From NCBI GenBank assembly GCA_023145375.1, contig JAGLDY010000017.1, forward strand, positions 19,970 through 83,969: a stretch of 64,000 bases of DNA, in the 5' to 3' direction. Made by a program: the position numbers and the translations under genes. Positions 26,012-34,934 of this stretch are shown here, one piece after another (position 1 is the stretch's first letter; each line of letters opens with the position of its first letter). Below the pieces are notes generated by a model. The model had not been told where the DNA came from. It searched no databases and saw only the letters and a list, made by a program, of their open reading frames with translations. The stretch comes from Candidatus Sabulitectum sp. (lineage in GTDB: Bacteria > Fermentibacterota > Fermentibacteria > Fermentibacterales > JCC-6).

Positions 26012-26235
26012 GGTGCCTTGACTCCCTTTGCCTGCAGATCACGAACAATATCAGAGATACTTCTGACCTTCAAATTACCAAAATGCCAGTTACATTCTCC
26101 AGGAAACAACAGTCCTGTTTACCAGTTGTGATGATATGCACATACATGCAGAAGTTGTCAACGGAATAACAACAGAAAGCTGGAATGGTAGATACAATGT
26201 CTATGAACGCAGTGAACTATTCCCGTGGATAATAG

Positions 26236-26610
26236 CTAATCATGTTTATGTTCCCTGCTCTTAACACCGCAATAAAGAAAGAAGAATCCTGGAGATGCAA
26301 AAACGAGGAAATAGGGACCTCTTGGGAAAGAGCCTGAAAACAGGTAATCGATCAAGTAAAAAACTCCCAGACCTGTTACCGTAAGAAGACCTCCCGTGAG
26401 TTCCCGTTTCCACCCAATGATCAAACCCAGCCATAGAATAAAGAATGTAATCATCATCAGAGAATCCTTCAGGGGAAGGTGAAAGAGGAACTGGTATCTG
26501 TCGTGAAAGCCCTCTCCTACGAAGAACATCAGAATCAGCAGTGCTGTGATGGCTGAGGTTATCCGAGCGGTCCAGCGAATGATCTTAATGAATACTTTCT
26601 CGTTAACCAT
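26236..26610 (-). CDS. Small four-helix membrane protein
   Basis: About 124 residues with four hydrophobic helices (ITSAITALLILMFFVGE, MMITFFILWLGLIIGW, LLTVTGLGVFYLIDYL, FLVFASPGFFFLYCG). Highly basic ends. I take ATG at 26610, 9 nt behind agagagg; ATG at 26619 directly abuts that site. Resembles small uncharacterised membrane proteins (DUF7670-like); function unknown. Confidence 0.6.
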   Translation of the reverse strand: MVNEKVFIKIIRWTARITSAITALLILMFFVGEGFHDRYQFLFHLPLKDSLMMITFFILWLGLIIGWKRELTGGLLTVTGLGVFYLIDYLFSGSFPRGPYFLVFASPGFFFLYCGVKSREHKHD

Positions 26611-26619
26611 TGTTTCCAT

Positions 26620-26946
26620 CCTCTCTGCCTGAGCTTCGTTCCTTCCACTGCGCGGGATACGCTCTTGTTTCTTTCAATTCTGTAGATATGAATACCACTC
26701 AGACCTTCCGATGATTCTTCCGTAAAACTGGGAATTCTTATTGCTGTTGGCAATCTGTAGATTCCGTCAATACAACTTCCGGGAAGATTATAGGCTTATA
26801 CGACTACACTGGGCAAGTCGAACAGGTCCTCCCATGGAATCAGCGCATTTAGTAGTGGCCAGAATTGACATTGTTCCAATCCGGGAAAAGGAATCAGGCC
26901 AAAGTTGCGTGGCTTCGGCCTGATTTTTGGGATACGGGAATGCTTT
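26620..26946. other. Intergenic stretch of 327 bp
   Basis: Apart from the terminator hairpin at its right end nothing convincing was seen. A minus-strand open frame upstream of the membrane protein (MPTAIRIPSFTEESSEG...) has no ribosome binding site and no recognised similarity; it could be a decayed 3' end of an older gene. Confidence 0.4.
26893..26924 (-). terminator. Bidirectional terminator hairpin behind the propeller gene
   Basis: An 8-bp stem, atcaggcc with ggcctgat, with a 16-nt loop that can add three more pairs. T-rich sequence follows on the plus side and tccttttcc on the minus side. It sits 22 nt beyond the stop of the minus-strand propeller gene. Confidence 0.65.
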
Positions 26947-27945
26947 TCAGTATTTGATGAGTTTCTCCGATTGACGAATTCCTTCACTGTTAGTAAAAAT
27001 CGCCAGATAGAGGCCTCTTCCCGCAGTATAACTTCCTGAGTCCCAGATCATGGAATCGGTGAACTCAACTGCATAGATTACTCTTCCACAGGTATCAAAG
27101 ATTTCAACTTGCCATGCACCACACGCATTTGCGGAGAAACCAACGGTGCTCCTGAATGGATTACACAGAATCTCTATACCAGGCAGGGAGGGATCTACAG
27201 GGGTGCTTGTGTTTCCGATGTCCGATATTTCAGTAATCCTATATAGTTGATCTGTGGCAGTATTGCTGACCCAGATCTTATCAGACTCTACAGCAACGCC
27301 TCGCACCTCCCCTCCAATTCCGGATGCAGCGGGAATTCCCGTGAGAAACGAACCGGAACCCTGTTGGTAACACATCACTGGCGAGGTGGCGTTGTCAGTT
27401 GCCATCCAGACATTACCTCCCAATAGGGCAATATCAAATCCGTCATCACTGCCTGAGTATTCATCTATATATTCAGTCTGATTTCCGAACTGTGTTCCAT
27501 TGAAGTCATATTTTTCACAGCTCTCAAATCCAGCAAAAGTACTGCTGGAATAGAGATTATCTTCACTCCACCCGAGTCCCGTCGCCGACGGGACATACAT
27601 CTCTCAACAGAGTTCGTCGAAGTTCTGATAGACACCGGATGTGGAATACCAGTAAACCTCGCTGCTTTGAGCTATGCTGAAGAAACTTCCAAACAGATTA
27701 CCGTTGTAGTAGGTCAGTCCGCCTGGGCTGAAGTCTTCAGTGCCTGCGAAAAGGAAACTGCTTTCTACCTGGCCTGATACTGGATCAACACCGTAGCACA
27801 TTGATGATCCAGAGTCCAGGCACCAGAGTAACCCTTCACCAAATGCCAGGCCTGTTATGTTTCCTGCCGGTGCATTCAGAGTGCGGTCAATCTGAAATCC
27901 CAGGGCAATAACAGCTATTAGCGGAATACATACAAGAGCTCTCAT
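26947..27945 (-). CDS. Secreted beta-propeller protein with in-frame UGA and C-terminal sorting-like domain
   Basis: Two open stretches, 27604-27945 and 26947-27600, lie in the same frame and are separated only by TGA at 27606-27604 and one Glu codon. The first has a signal peptide (MRALVCIPLIAVIALGF) and propeller-like repeats (GNITGLAFGEGLLWCLDSG). The second continues the repeat (SATGLGWSEDNLYSSSTF) and ends in an 80-residue FlgD/T9SS-like domain (VEIFDTCGRVIYA, AGRGLYLAIF, SEKLIKY). Either this is one gene with a nonsense mutation, or UGA is read as selenocysteine: a strong hairpin lies behind it and the organism uses Sec. Read through, the product would be 332 residues with a Cys-Sec pair. 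Undecided. Confidence 0.6.
27576..27594 (-). promoter_or_regulatory. SECIS-like hairpin after the in-frame UGA
   Basis: An 8-bp perfect stem (gtcccgtc/gacgggac) with a 3-nt loop, GGC on the coding strand. The loop begins 17 nt after the UGA and starts with G, within the loose bacterial SECIS limits. It also encodes the normal propeller residues VPSATG, so chance cannot be excluded. Confidence 0.35.
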
Positions 27946-28453
27946 TCATACCTCCGATCGTTAAGTTTGCCTGATCGAACAATGTGTTATTTTCGAAAGA
28001 AGCTCATGTCGGTACCGACAATAGCGAAGGAAGCTCCTTCACCATCAGAGAAGCTAACTGCTTTTAGCCCATGCGTATGAGAGCATGACTCCGATTCCGG
28101 TCAACCTTGTAAATGGCAGAATTGACCATTTTGGCTTCCCCAAACGCATGCTTCGAGAGAGGAATGTCCCAGGTTTGCTTCCCTTATACCGGAAGCTTCT
28201 TAATAAGTTCTCATGTTCGCATCAGGGCTCCCGCATAGTCTGACAATTCCGGACGAATGCTCTGCTAATTCCCCGGTCAAATCAAGCAAGGATTCTTAGA
28301 ACCTGGACCTCACTGATTCTCAGAAACAACAGAATCAACTAAATTCAACAGAACAGCGAATCTTTCCATTAGTGCTAAGGTATCGCAATCTTCTGATTTA
28401 GAGCGATCTAATCCACGATGAAAGTTCCCGTAAACTGTAGAGCAACCTGCAAA
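27946..28453. other. Non-coding stretch of about 500 bp
   Basis: Upstream of the propeller gene and beyond the terminator of the DUF6754 cluster. No convincing frame, RNA gene or repeat was seen on either strand; it probably holds the propeller promoter. Confidence 0.4.
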
Positions 28454-28482
28454 GAAGCCCCCGGTCGAACACCGGGGGCTTC
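28454..28482 (-). terminator. Strong intrinsic terminator of the DUF6754 cluster
   Basis: A perfect 12-bp stem (28454-28465 with 28471-28482, core gcccccgg/ccgggggc) and a 5-nt loop, 20 nt beyond the stop of the last gene; on the minus strand the stem ends in TTC and is followed by TTTG. Confidence 0.8.
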
Positions 28483-28502
28483 TACATCCGCTGCGGTTCA
28501 GG

Positions 28503-29138
28503 CTACTTTATGATGTGCAGCCAGTCTCCCAGAAGGAACTGGATACGGCCGATCAGAAGGCTGATACGCCCCATGACGGTGAAGCCGAAGGTGGCTCCAA
28601 AACCAACCATGATAACCCAGATACCTATCTTTGAACCGGTTCCAAAGAACGGCCCTTTGTGGGGCTTACTGAAGAAGAAGTATATAAGCGCCGCCAGGGT
28701 TCCCAGAACCATTACAACATTACCAATCACTACATCCCAGGCCATTCCTGTCTCATAAAGCGGTATAAGAGATGCTTCAAGCTGTCTCAGTACACTTGCC
28801 TTCATTGACAAAGGAAAGCCGATGCCCATACCAGCACCCATGAGGAAAGCCATGGGATATCGACTGAGCCATGCAGCGTTTGGAAAGAATCTCGTTATGT
28901 AGAGAAGACCCAGAAGAGCAGGAACAACAAGTATCCAAGCCCCGGGCTCTCCATTTGCAATGGGTTCTACAAACCTCGGTTGTATCACATTTGTATAGGT
29001 AACAGTAATACCGTATCCGGTGGATACCCCTACCACAAGGTGCTCTGCAAGACGGTAGAGCGGATTCTCCTTGTAAAGGAAAGAGTAGATACCGATTGTA
29101 AAAAGGGCTGCTACCCAGAGTCCAATGGTCTCAGTCAT
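28503..29138 (-). CDS. DUF6754 cluster membrane protein 4
   Basis: 211 residues with five or six membrane segments. The early YRLAEHLVVGVSTGYGITVTY stretch looks conserved and functional, with His and Glu inside a membrane-proximal helix. No known family function. Last gene of the cluster, separated by 3 nt from the preceding gene, and ending at the strong terminator. Confidence 0.75.
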   Translation of the reverse strand: MTETIGLWVAALFTIGIYSFLYKENPLYRLAEHLVVGVSTGYGITVTYTNVIQPRFVEPIANGEPGAWILVVPALLGLLYITRFFPNAAWLSRYPMAFLMGAGMGIGFPLSMKASVLRQLEASLIPLYETGMAWDVVIGNVVMVLGTLAALIYFFFSKPHKGPFFGTGSKIGIWVIMVGFGATFGFTVMGRISLLIGRIQFLLGDWLHIIK

Positions 29139-29141
29139 GAT

Positions 29142-30158
29142 CTACCTCCTTCCTTTCAGTTTTGTCTTCTTGTGGAAGCCCCCTGCAAAGAAGGCGATGT
29201 TACCAAGGATAACCAGAAAAATGATCAGGAGATGTGCAATGTTCTGCACATCCATTCCAACGAAGGCTTTCCCCGGTGTAGAAGCGTAGGCTTCTCTATC
29301 TATGCCGTCTCCGCTCCAGCCCATGAGAAGGGTTTCATACTCGGCAGCACCCCGGAGGCCACCCATCTGGCCTATGATCTGCCCGGACTGTATGTAGATG
29401 AAATAATCGGTTGCCATAACTGCAGTTACGCCAAAGGCAATAGGAAGACCTATCTTTTCCCGACCGTAGGTTATCCAGGCCATACAGGCACTTGAGCCAG
29501 CAGTCGTTACCGCAAGATCTATCTCTCTAAGGCTCTTGTGTTCCTGATACATTGGCATATCCTCAAGGGGAGTACCTCCCACATCAGTAGGATACTGAGA
29601 GCTGATAGAACTACTCATGCCCAGAATAACCAGATGGAAATAAGGAAGAAAACCAAGCATGGCAACATCCCTGCCCTCAAATACCCATCCGCTTGCGTTC
29701 TCTGGAAGTGAGTTACCCTCTGCTATCCAGGCTTCCTCTATTTCAGCTCTGTCAATTATTCCCTGCTCACGGACAAAGGCCCACTCTTCCCAGTATACAT
29801 ACTTGAAGTAGTCCGGTGTACTCTCGTCAGTGACTTCAGCAAGACCCATTGCAGCCATGCCCTGCCCCAGGGGGGTATACGCTGTAATGAAAACAGGAAT
29901 GTTTCTTGCGAATGCATGACGGAGAACAGCAACGCCCATAGGCATGTTCTCTGCAGCAGTACCAGGATCGAAATCAAACCCCACGAAGATCGCATTATCC
30001 GGTCCAAGCCCCTCAATATGATCGTAGATGCCCAGTACCTCGGCTGAAGGTAGAATGGGCAGACCCAGGGGAGTAAAGAAAGGAACAACGCAGGCAATTC
30101 CTATGAGAAGGAAGATCCAGCGTCTGTCCAGATTCAACATTTTTTCCCAGATGCTCAT
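29142..30158 (-). CDS. DUF6754 cluster membrane protein 3 with large soluble domain
   Basis: 338 residues. An N-terminal helix (IFLLIGIACVVPFF) anchors a large soluble alpha/beta domain starting AEVLGIYDHIEGLGPDNAIF, with VGFDFDPGTAAENMP and PVFITAYTPLGQG strands. Two or three membrane segments follow at the C-terminus, ending in a basic tail. The start is ATG at 30158, preceded by ggggggtgaat; the frame is open to 30194 but that overlaps the preceding gene. Function unknown; conserved context with DUF6754 is the only clue. Confidence 0.75.
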   Translation of the reverse strand: MSIWEKMLNLDRRWIFLLIGIACVVPFFTPLGLPILPSAEVLGIYDHIEGLGPDNAIFVGFDFDPGTAAENMPMGVAVLRHAFARNIPVFITAYTPLGQGMAAMGLAEVTDESTPDYFKYVYWEEWAFVREQGIIDRAEIEEAWIAEGNSLPENASGWVFEGRDVAMLGFLPYFHLVILGMSSSISSQYPTDVGGTPLEDMPMYQEHKSLREIDLAVTTAGSSACMAWITYGREKIGLPIAFGVTAVMATDYFIYIQSGQIIGQMGGLRGAAEYETLLMGWSGDGIDREAYASTPGKAFVGMDVQNIAHLLIIFLVILGNIAFFAGGFHKKTKLKGRR

Positions 30159-30169
30159 ATTCACCCCCC

Positions 30170-30838
30170 TTACTCGCCGGCTCCGCCGAGCCAATTACGC
30201 TCGACGCCGAAGATTATTTTAAGCTGTGTTGCAAGCATTCCAAAACCTACGCCAAGGGCGATAGCTCGCTTTGCACCAAGATTTGGATATCTGAGTATCC
30301 AGAGACCAATTTTCGGGAACCACTTGCCGATAAGTTCACCAATTGGAACCTGCCCAAGCATCACTATTATTGCTGCTATCAGCAGAACAGAAGCGAGGGC
30401 TGATTTGGCCCTGAAGGCGCGAAACGCTGCACTGGCAATATAGAAGGCAAGAAGGCTGAACATGGTTGCCTGTATCGGAACCTGAACATTCATGTAAGTA
30501 AAATCAAAAACCCCCTGTGTAACTCTGTCACCCCCCATTGTCTGCATGATTCCTCCTCCGAGGCTCTCAGGCATTATCAAAGCAAAGAACGGCACTCCAA
30601 ACAGGGGGATAAGAACTGCATAACTGTACTGCCAGTTCTTGGCCTTTCTCTTTATCTTGTGGGAGTGAAGGCGGGAAAGACTGCCCACTCCCAGAACCAG
30701 AGCAAAAGCACCCACAAGTGGTGCCCACTCGGTGTAGTAGTCAAACAGTGTCTGCGAGTACTGGTGGGGAATGAAATACTGTATCATGAACAGTATTCCG
30801 CCCACCATGACTATCGCAAGAGGAATCGATCTTTTCAT
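30170..30838 (-). CDS. DUF6754 cluster membrane protein 2
   Basis: 222 residues with about six membrane segments and a short basic cytoplasmic loop (RLHSHKIKRKAKNW). The C-terminal segment ends in FGVERNWLGGAGE. ATG at 30838 has ggagagg 5 nt upstream. It follows the DUF6754 gene by 22 nt and precedes gene 3 by 11 nt, so all four are one unit. Function unknown. Confidence 0.75.
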   Translation of the reverse strand: MKRSIPLAIVMVGGILFMIQYFIPHQYSQTLFDYYTEWAPLVGAFALVLGVGSLSRLHSHKIKRKAKNWQYSYAVLIPLFGVPFFALIMPESLGGGIMQTMGGDRVTQGVFDFTYMNVQVPIQATMFSLLAFYIASAAFRAFRAKSALASVLLIAAIIVMLGQVPIGELIGKWFPKIGLWILRYPNLGAKRAIALGVGFGMLATQLKIIFGVERNWLGGAGE

Positions 30839-30860
30839 AAAATCCTCTCCTTTCGGTGGG

Positions 30861-32183
30861 TTAGTCCACTATAGGCATGGTTACAACACTCTTAAGCCAG
30901 TCCAGGGTTTCTGTTCCAGCGATAATATCTGTGAGAGCAAGAAGCAGTCCCAGGGTAATAACAGCCATAATTATTCCCTTGCAGGCATCCTGCCCCTTGA
31001 TGGAACCAAGCTGTTTGGGCTCCCGGCCAAGGTATGCGCTTGCAGCGTAAAGTTCTTCACCGATCAGGGTGTAGTCACAGGTTGTGATGAAGAACGGAAG
31101 CTGAGTAACAGCATCTGTTCCCGCAATCTGTATTGCACCTGAGAGTGAACCGGTTTCCGCAAGAATCAATGACTCTGCCCAGAACATTCCAAGATAAAAG
31201 TTCGTGGCAGGTTTCTCGCGCATCATTATACCGTTAACACCTGCGACAAATGCGAACTGGCTCTGGGTTAGGAAGAAAACGCTGTCCTTGTCGAAGGCAT
31301 CAGGTCTTCCAGCTTCCATGTAAGCCTGTTTCACTGTTTCTTCAGCGATAGTGTAAACAATGGGATCACGGTTGGGAACAAGAAGAGGTGTACCGTACTC
31401 GGCCACCTTTTTTGCAACGCGACCAAGAATTGTGATACTGGCAATAGTTGCCACATCGCTGATAGTTGAAAGCCCCGGTACATAGAGAATTGGCTTACCC
31501 ATCTCTGTTGCACGGCCGATGGCCTCATCGATCGCCTCAATACCTGCTATTGGGCGAAGATACATTTCAACACCGCGCTGTGCAGCATGGAAGTAGAAGA
31601 GTATCAGACCAAGAAAGAGGACGCAGCCTACAAGTACTCTGGTTTTACCTGCATGATAGATCTGACCAGAAGCAACTTCCTGGGCCGTGACCGGGTCACT
31701 TGGAACCTCAGCACCGTTGAGATACATGGCTGCAACCTGGTATTCATACTGAACTCCCGGTTCAACTATGAAGTCAGGGTCGTAACCGTCGACGAACTCA
31801 GCTCCCTCATCCGCATCTATGGTTCCCACAAGGAGTAGTTCTTCTTCACCCAGGGTTCTGCGGTAAATTGCATATCCAGCGAAGTTCTCATTGTCGGCTT
31901 CGCTGCCTGGATCAAAATAAAGCAGTAGGCCATCACCTGCATCGTTGGGATAATCAGCCACAACAATGTTACCCGGAGCAACCATACCGTCACCAAGGGT
32001 GGATGATACCGTTGAAGCTGTTATCTCTGCTTCAACCTCCCCCACAAGCGCAGCTTCCTCTGCGGTTTCTGCTGTTTCTCCGGTTTCCGCAGACTCGGCA
32101 GGAGGTGGATCCTCCCCTTGAGCCCAGGCAAGACCGGTGGCCAGCAGCAGTGCAAGAAGCAGTGCCGGTACCTTTCTCAGCAT
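30861..32183 (-). CDS. DUF6754 family membrane protein, first gene of cluster
   Basis: 440 residues. Signal peptide, a Glu/Thr/Pro-rich linker (GEDPPPAESAETGETAE), a beta-rich fibronectin-III-like domain (about 70-175, ending VDGYDPDFIVEPGVQYEYQV), a membrane helix (VLVGCVLFLGLILFYFHAA), the conserved core from YLRPIAGIEAIDEAIGRATE to QDACKG, and a last membrane helix. The core faces the other side of the membrane from the beta domain. It is paralogous to 15324-16475. The core contains VTQLPFFITTCDYTLIGEEL, the most conserved stretch. No biochemical role is known. Confidence 0.82.
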   Translation of the reverse strand: MLRKVPALLLALLLATGLAWAQGEDPPPAESAETGETAETAEEAALVGEVEAEITASTVSSTLGDGMVAPGNIVVADYPNDAGDGLLLYFDPGSEADNENFAGYAIYRRTLGEEELLLVGTIDADEGAEFVDGYDPDFIVEPGVQYEYQVAAMYLNGAEVPSDPVTAQEVASGQIYHAGKTRVLVGCVLFLGLILFYFHAAQRGVEMYLRPIAGIEAIDEAIGRATEMGKPILYVPGLSTISDVATIASITILGRVAKKVAEYGTPLLVPNRDPIVYTIAEETVKQAYMEAGRPDAFDKDSVFFLTQSQFAFVAGVNGIMMREKPATNFYLGMFWAESLILAETGSLSGAIQIAGTDAVTQLPFFITTCDYTLIGEELYAASAYLGREPKQLGSIKGQDACKGIIMAVITLGLLLALTDIIAGTETLDWLKSVVTMPIVD

Positions 32184-32215
32184 GTTTCTACCTTTCGGTT
32201 TGAGATAAGTTTCAT

Positions 32216-33133
32216 CTATTTAAAGAAATCTATGATTATGCTTGCAACTTCTGTACCGACTCTGCCTGAAGCACCCTTGCTGCCTGCACCGATATGCGGT
32301 GTGGCAACACTCTTTGGATGAGCTATCAGCGGGCAGTTCTCGGATGTGGATGGCTCTTTCTCGTAAACATCAACACCGGCTGCGAACACCTTGCCGGAAT
32401 CAAGAGCATCAACAAGAGCAGCCTCGTTGATGGTTCCACCGCGAGCACAGTTAACGATGATCACATTGTCTTTCATCATGTCGAACTGAGGCTTGTCAAG
32501 AATGTAATGGGTTGCATCATTGTGAGGAATGTGCAGACTGATGACAGTTGACTCTTTGCAGAGAGTCTCAAGGTCGACCTTTCTCGCACCGTCAACAACT
32601 GCGTTCTCGATAAAAGGATCGTAGAAAATAACATCCATATCGAATGCTTTTACACGCTTTGCAACTTCTTTTGCTATGCGGCCGAAACCGATAAGACCAA
32701 GTGTTCCGTGCCAGAGTTCAAGCCCCTTGCCGTACTGCTTTTTGTTCCACTCTCCCTGCTTCATAGTTCTGTCTGCAACGGGAATGTAACGGCAGCAAGC
32801 CAGCATGTGCCCAAGGGCAAGTTCAGCAACTGCCACAGAGCTGGCACTGGGAGTATTTCTTACGGAAATTCCAAGTGCTTCGGCCTCTTTTACATCAATA
32901 TTATCAAGACCAACCCCACCGCGAACGATGAGCCTCAGTGTATCCTTGCAGCGCTCGAGAACAGGCACTCTTACTTTGGTTGCACTTCTTACCACCATTG
33001 CATCGTAAGCAGGTACTGTTTCAAGAAGACCGTCCTGATCCATACCTGTTTTTACCGTTACTTCAAGCCCTGCATTCCTGAGCATATCGATTGCCGAATC
33101 GGCAACTGCATCGCAAATAAGAACCTTTTTCAT
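32216..33133 (-). CDS. serA: D-3-phosphoglycerate dehydrogenase-like 2-hydroxyacid dehydrogenase
   Basis: 305 residues, NAD-dependent D-isomer 2-hydroxyacid dehydrogenase. Motifs are RGGVGLDNIDVKEAE, the nucleotide loop GLIGFGRIAKEVAKR, NCARGGTINEAAL with catalytic Arg, GVDVYEKEP with Glu and ATPHIGAGS with His. Lacks the C-terminal ACT domain of long SerA, like short archaeal or thermophile enzymes. 3-phosphoglycerate is the likeliest substrate in serine synthesis but cannot be proven here. ATG at 33133 has ggagg at 6 nt; a longer frame reaches 33175. Located 32 nt ahead of the DUF6754 gene. Confidence 0.87.
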   Translation of the reverse strand: MKKVLICDAVADSAIDMLRNAGLEVTVKTGMDQDGLLETVPAYDAMVVRSATKVRVPVLERCKDTLRLIVRGGVGLDNIDVKEAEALGISVRNTPSASSVAVAELALGHMLACCRYIPVADRTMKQGEWNKKQYGKGLELWHGTLGLIGFGRIAKEVAKRVKAFDMDVIFYDPFIENAVVDGARKVDLETLCKESTVISLHIPHNDATHYILDKPQFDMMKDNVIIVNCARGGTINEAALVDALDSGKVFAAGVDVYEKEPSTSENCPLIAHPKSVATPHIGAGSKGASGRVGTEVASIIIDFFK

Positions 33134-33228
33134 TTTAATCCTCCACCCTGGGGTTAAATTGCTAATCGGTAACAAGGTAGCCCTAGCTAGTGAAAGCTAT
33201 TGCACAGACCACTGGAAGTCAATGGATT

Positions 33229-34155
33229 TTAATTATTCAGCGCTGTTCTCACCTTCCCTGCTATTGCTTCCGCAGTGAGGCCGCAGTGAGCCATAACCTC
33301 TTCAGGTGTACCACTGCAACCGAATCTGTCGTTAACACCTACCGGGATGATCCGTCTGGGACACTTCTCAGACATGTACTCGGATACAGCACCGAAAAGC
33401 CCACCGGTTATCTGATGGTCTTCTGCGGTAACGATCAGTTCTGAAGTGTCTGTCAGCTGCTTTATCAGCCGGGTATCAAGAGGCTTGATGCTTACCATAT
33501 CAGCAACGGAAACCTCTATACCCTTCTTTGAGAGCATTACAGCAGCTTCAAGTGCAATGGCAACCATGGCTCCCACTGCAATTATCGAAGCGTGCTTGCC
33601 TTCTCGAAGCAATCGACCCCTGCCTGGGACAACAGATTCATCCCTTCTGTACAACTCCGGGACCGGATTTCTGCCATATCTGATGTACACAGGTCCGTCT
33701 ATCTCAAGAGAGGAAAGAACAGCCTGCCGTGTCTGGTTGGAATCCGCAGGAACAAGCACTGTCATATTGGGCAATACTCTGGTTATCGCAATGTCCTCAA
33801 GCGCCTGATGGGTAGCTCCGTCAGGACCAACGCTGGTTCCACCATGAGCTCCTCCGATCCGGACATTCAAATTCATGTTGCATATAGAGGTACGGATCTG
33901 ATCCCAGGCCCTTCCAGCGGCAAAAACAGCATAGGTACTGTAGAACGGAATAAAATCAGTAAGAGCAAGCCCTGCACAGTACTCGGCCATGTTCTGTTCG
34001 GCAATACCAAGGTTGAAGAACCGGTTGGGAAATTTGTCCCTGAAAGCAATGGTGCCGGTTGATCGACTTACATCACCGTCCACTACGATAACCCGTTCAT
34101 CCTTTTCACCGGCTTCAAGGAGACCCTCCACATAGCCTTCCCGGGTGGCTCTCAT
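33229..34155 (-). CDS. Transketolase, C-terminal (pyrimidine-binding) subunit
   Basis: 308 residues. Second half of a split transketolase: pyrimidine domain with RFFNLGIAEQNMAEYCAGLA carrying the catalytic Glu that activates thiamine diphosphate, then the transketolase C domain. It forms the active site with the subunit encoded just upstream, with a 4-nt ATGA overlap. Role in non-oxidative pentose phosphate interconversion. The related deoxyxylulose-5-phosphate synthase is less likely because of the split arrangement and the transaldolase next door. Confidence 0.93.
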   Translation of the reverse strand: MRATREGYVEGLLEAGEKDERVIVVDGDVSRSTGTIAFRDKFPNRFFNLGIAEQNMAEYCAGLALTDFIPFYSTYAVFAAGRAWDQIRTSICNMNLNVRIGGAHGGTSVGPDGATHQALEDIAITRVLPNMTVLVPADSNQTRQAVLSSLEIDGPVYIRYGRNPVPELYRRDESVVPGRGRLLREGKHASIIAVGAMVAIALEAAVMLSKKGIEVSVADMVSIKPLDTRLIKQLTDTSELIVTAEDHQITGGLFGAVSEYMSEKCPRRIIPVGVNDRFGCSGTPEEVMAHCGLTAEAIAGKVRTALNN

Positions 34156-34934
34156 GCAAGCTCCTCCAGAGCTTTCTGAAGTTGTTTATCATCCGGTGCC
34201 CGGCCATGCCATAAAGCCTGATCTTCCATGAAGGAAACGCCTTTCCCCTTCACAGTCTCTGCCAGTATGACAAGAGGCTTTTCTGAATTTGTGGAGAAAG
34301 CTTTTTCTATGTCATCCGGATCATGACCATCACAGGTGGTCACAGCCCAGCCAAAAGCCCTCCATTTGTAAGCAAGAGGTTCAATCGGCATGACCTCTTT
34401 AACAGCATCATCAAGCTGAACCCGATTGCGGTCAACAATGACTGTGATATTCGTCTGTTCAAGGGCGGGAATTGACATGGCAGATTCCCAGATGCTACCC
34501 TCCTGAAGCTCACCATCGCCCAGTATGCAGAAGACTCTTCCAGGATTCTCCTTCAGGGAAAGACCCAGGGCCATACCCGCTGCAATACCCAGACCCTGAC
34601 CCAGGCTTCCTGTGGAACAGTCAAGACCCGGGAGGCTCTCCATGTGAGGATGACCGGCAAGGTCGGAACCGAATTTCCTAAGGGTCTCAAGTTTCTCTGG
34701 TGAAAAATACCCCCGTCTTGCAAGTACTGAATAAAGCGCCGGGGCACCGTGTCCCTTTGAAAGGACAAGTCTGTCTCTGTTCTCCCACTCCGGATCGTCT
34801 GGGTCAATCTTCATTTCTTTCCAGTAAAGATGTATCAGGATCTCTACAAGAGAGAGACTTCCTCCCGGGTGACCACTGCCTGCGCTGTGTATCATCCGGA
34901 GAATATCCTCTCTGATAACCCTGGGGGATATCAT
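34152..34934 (-). CDS. Transketolase, N-terminal (TPP-binding) subunit
   Basis: 260 residues. Thiamine diphosphate domain with the GDGELQEGSIWE motif (GDG...), LSKGHGAPALYSVLARRGY and GSLGQGLGIAAGMAL, all typical of the N-terminal half. Partner is the next gene. Its start overlaps the transaldolase stop by 1 nt, so aldolase and both halves are co-translated. Confidence 0.94.
   Translation of the reverse strand: MISPRVIREDILRMIHSAGSGHPGGSLSLVEILIHLYWKEMKIDPDDPEWENRDRLVLSKGHGAPALYSVLARRGYFSPEKLETLRKFGSDLAGHPHMESLPGLDCSTGSLGQGLGIAAGMALGLSLKENPGRVFCILGDGELQEGSIWESAMSIPALEQTNITVIVDRNRVQLDDAVKEVMPIEPLAYKWRAFGWAVTTCDGHDPDDIEKAFSTNSEKPLVILAETVKGKGVSFMEDQALWHGRAPDDKQLQKALEELA

Noticed and set aside
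26559..26753. 64-codon minus-strand frame upstream of the small membrane protein
   Set aside because: No ribosome binding site and overlaps the better-supported gene; at most a decayed gene end.
28015..28330. RNA gene or riboswitch in the 500-bp gap before the propeller gene
   Set aside because: Only scattered short inverted repeats, with no recognisable tRNA, SRP-like or riboswitch core.
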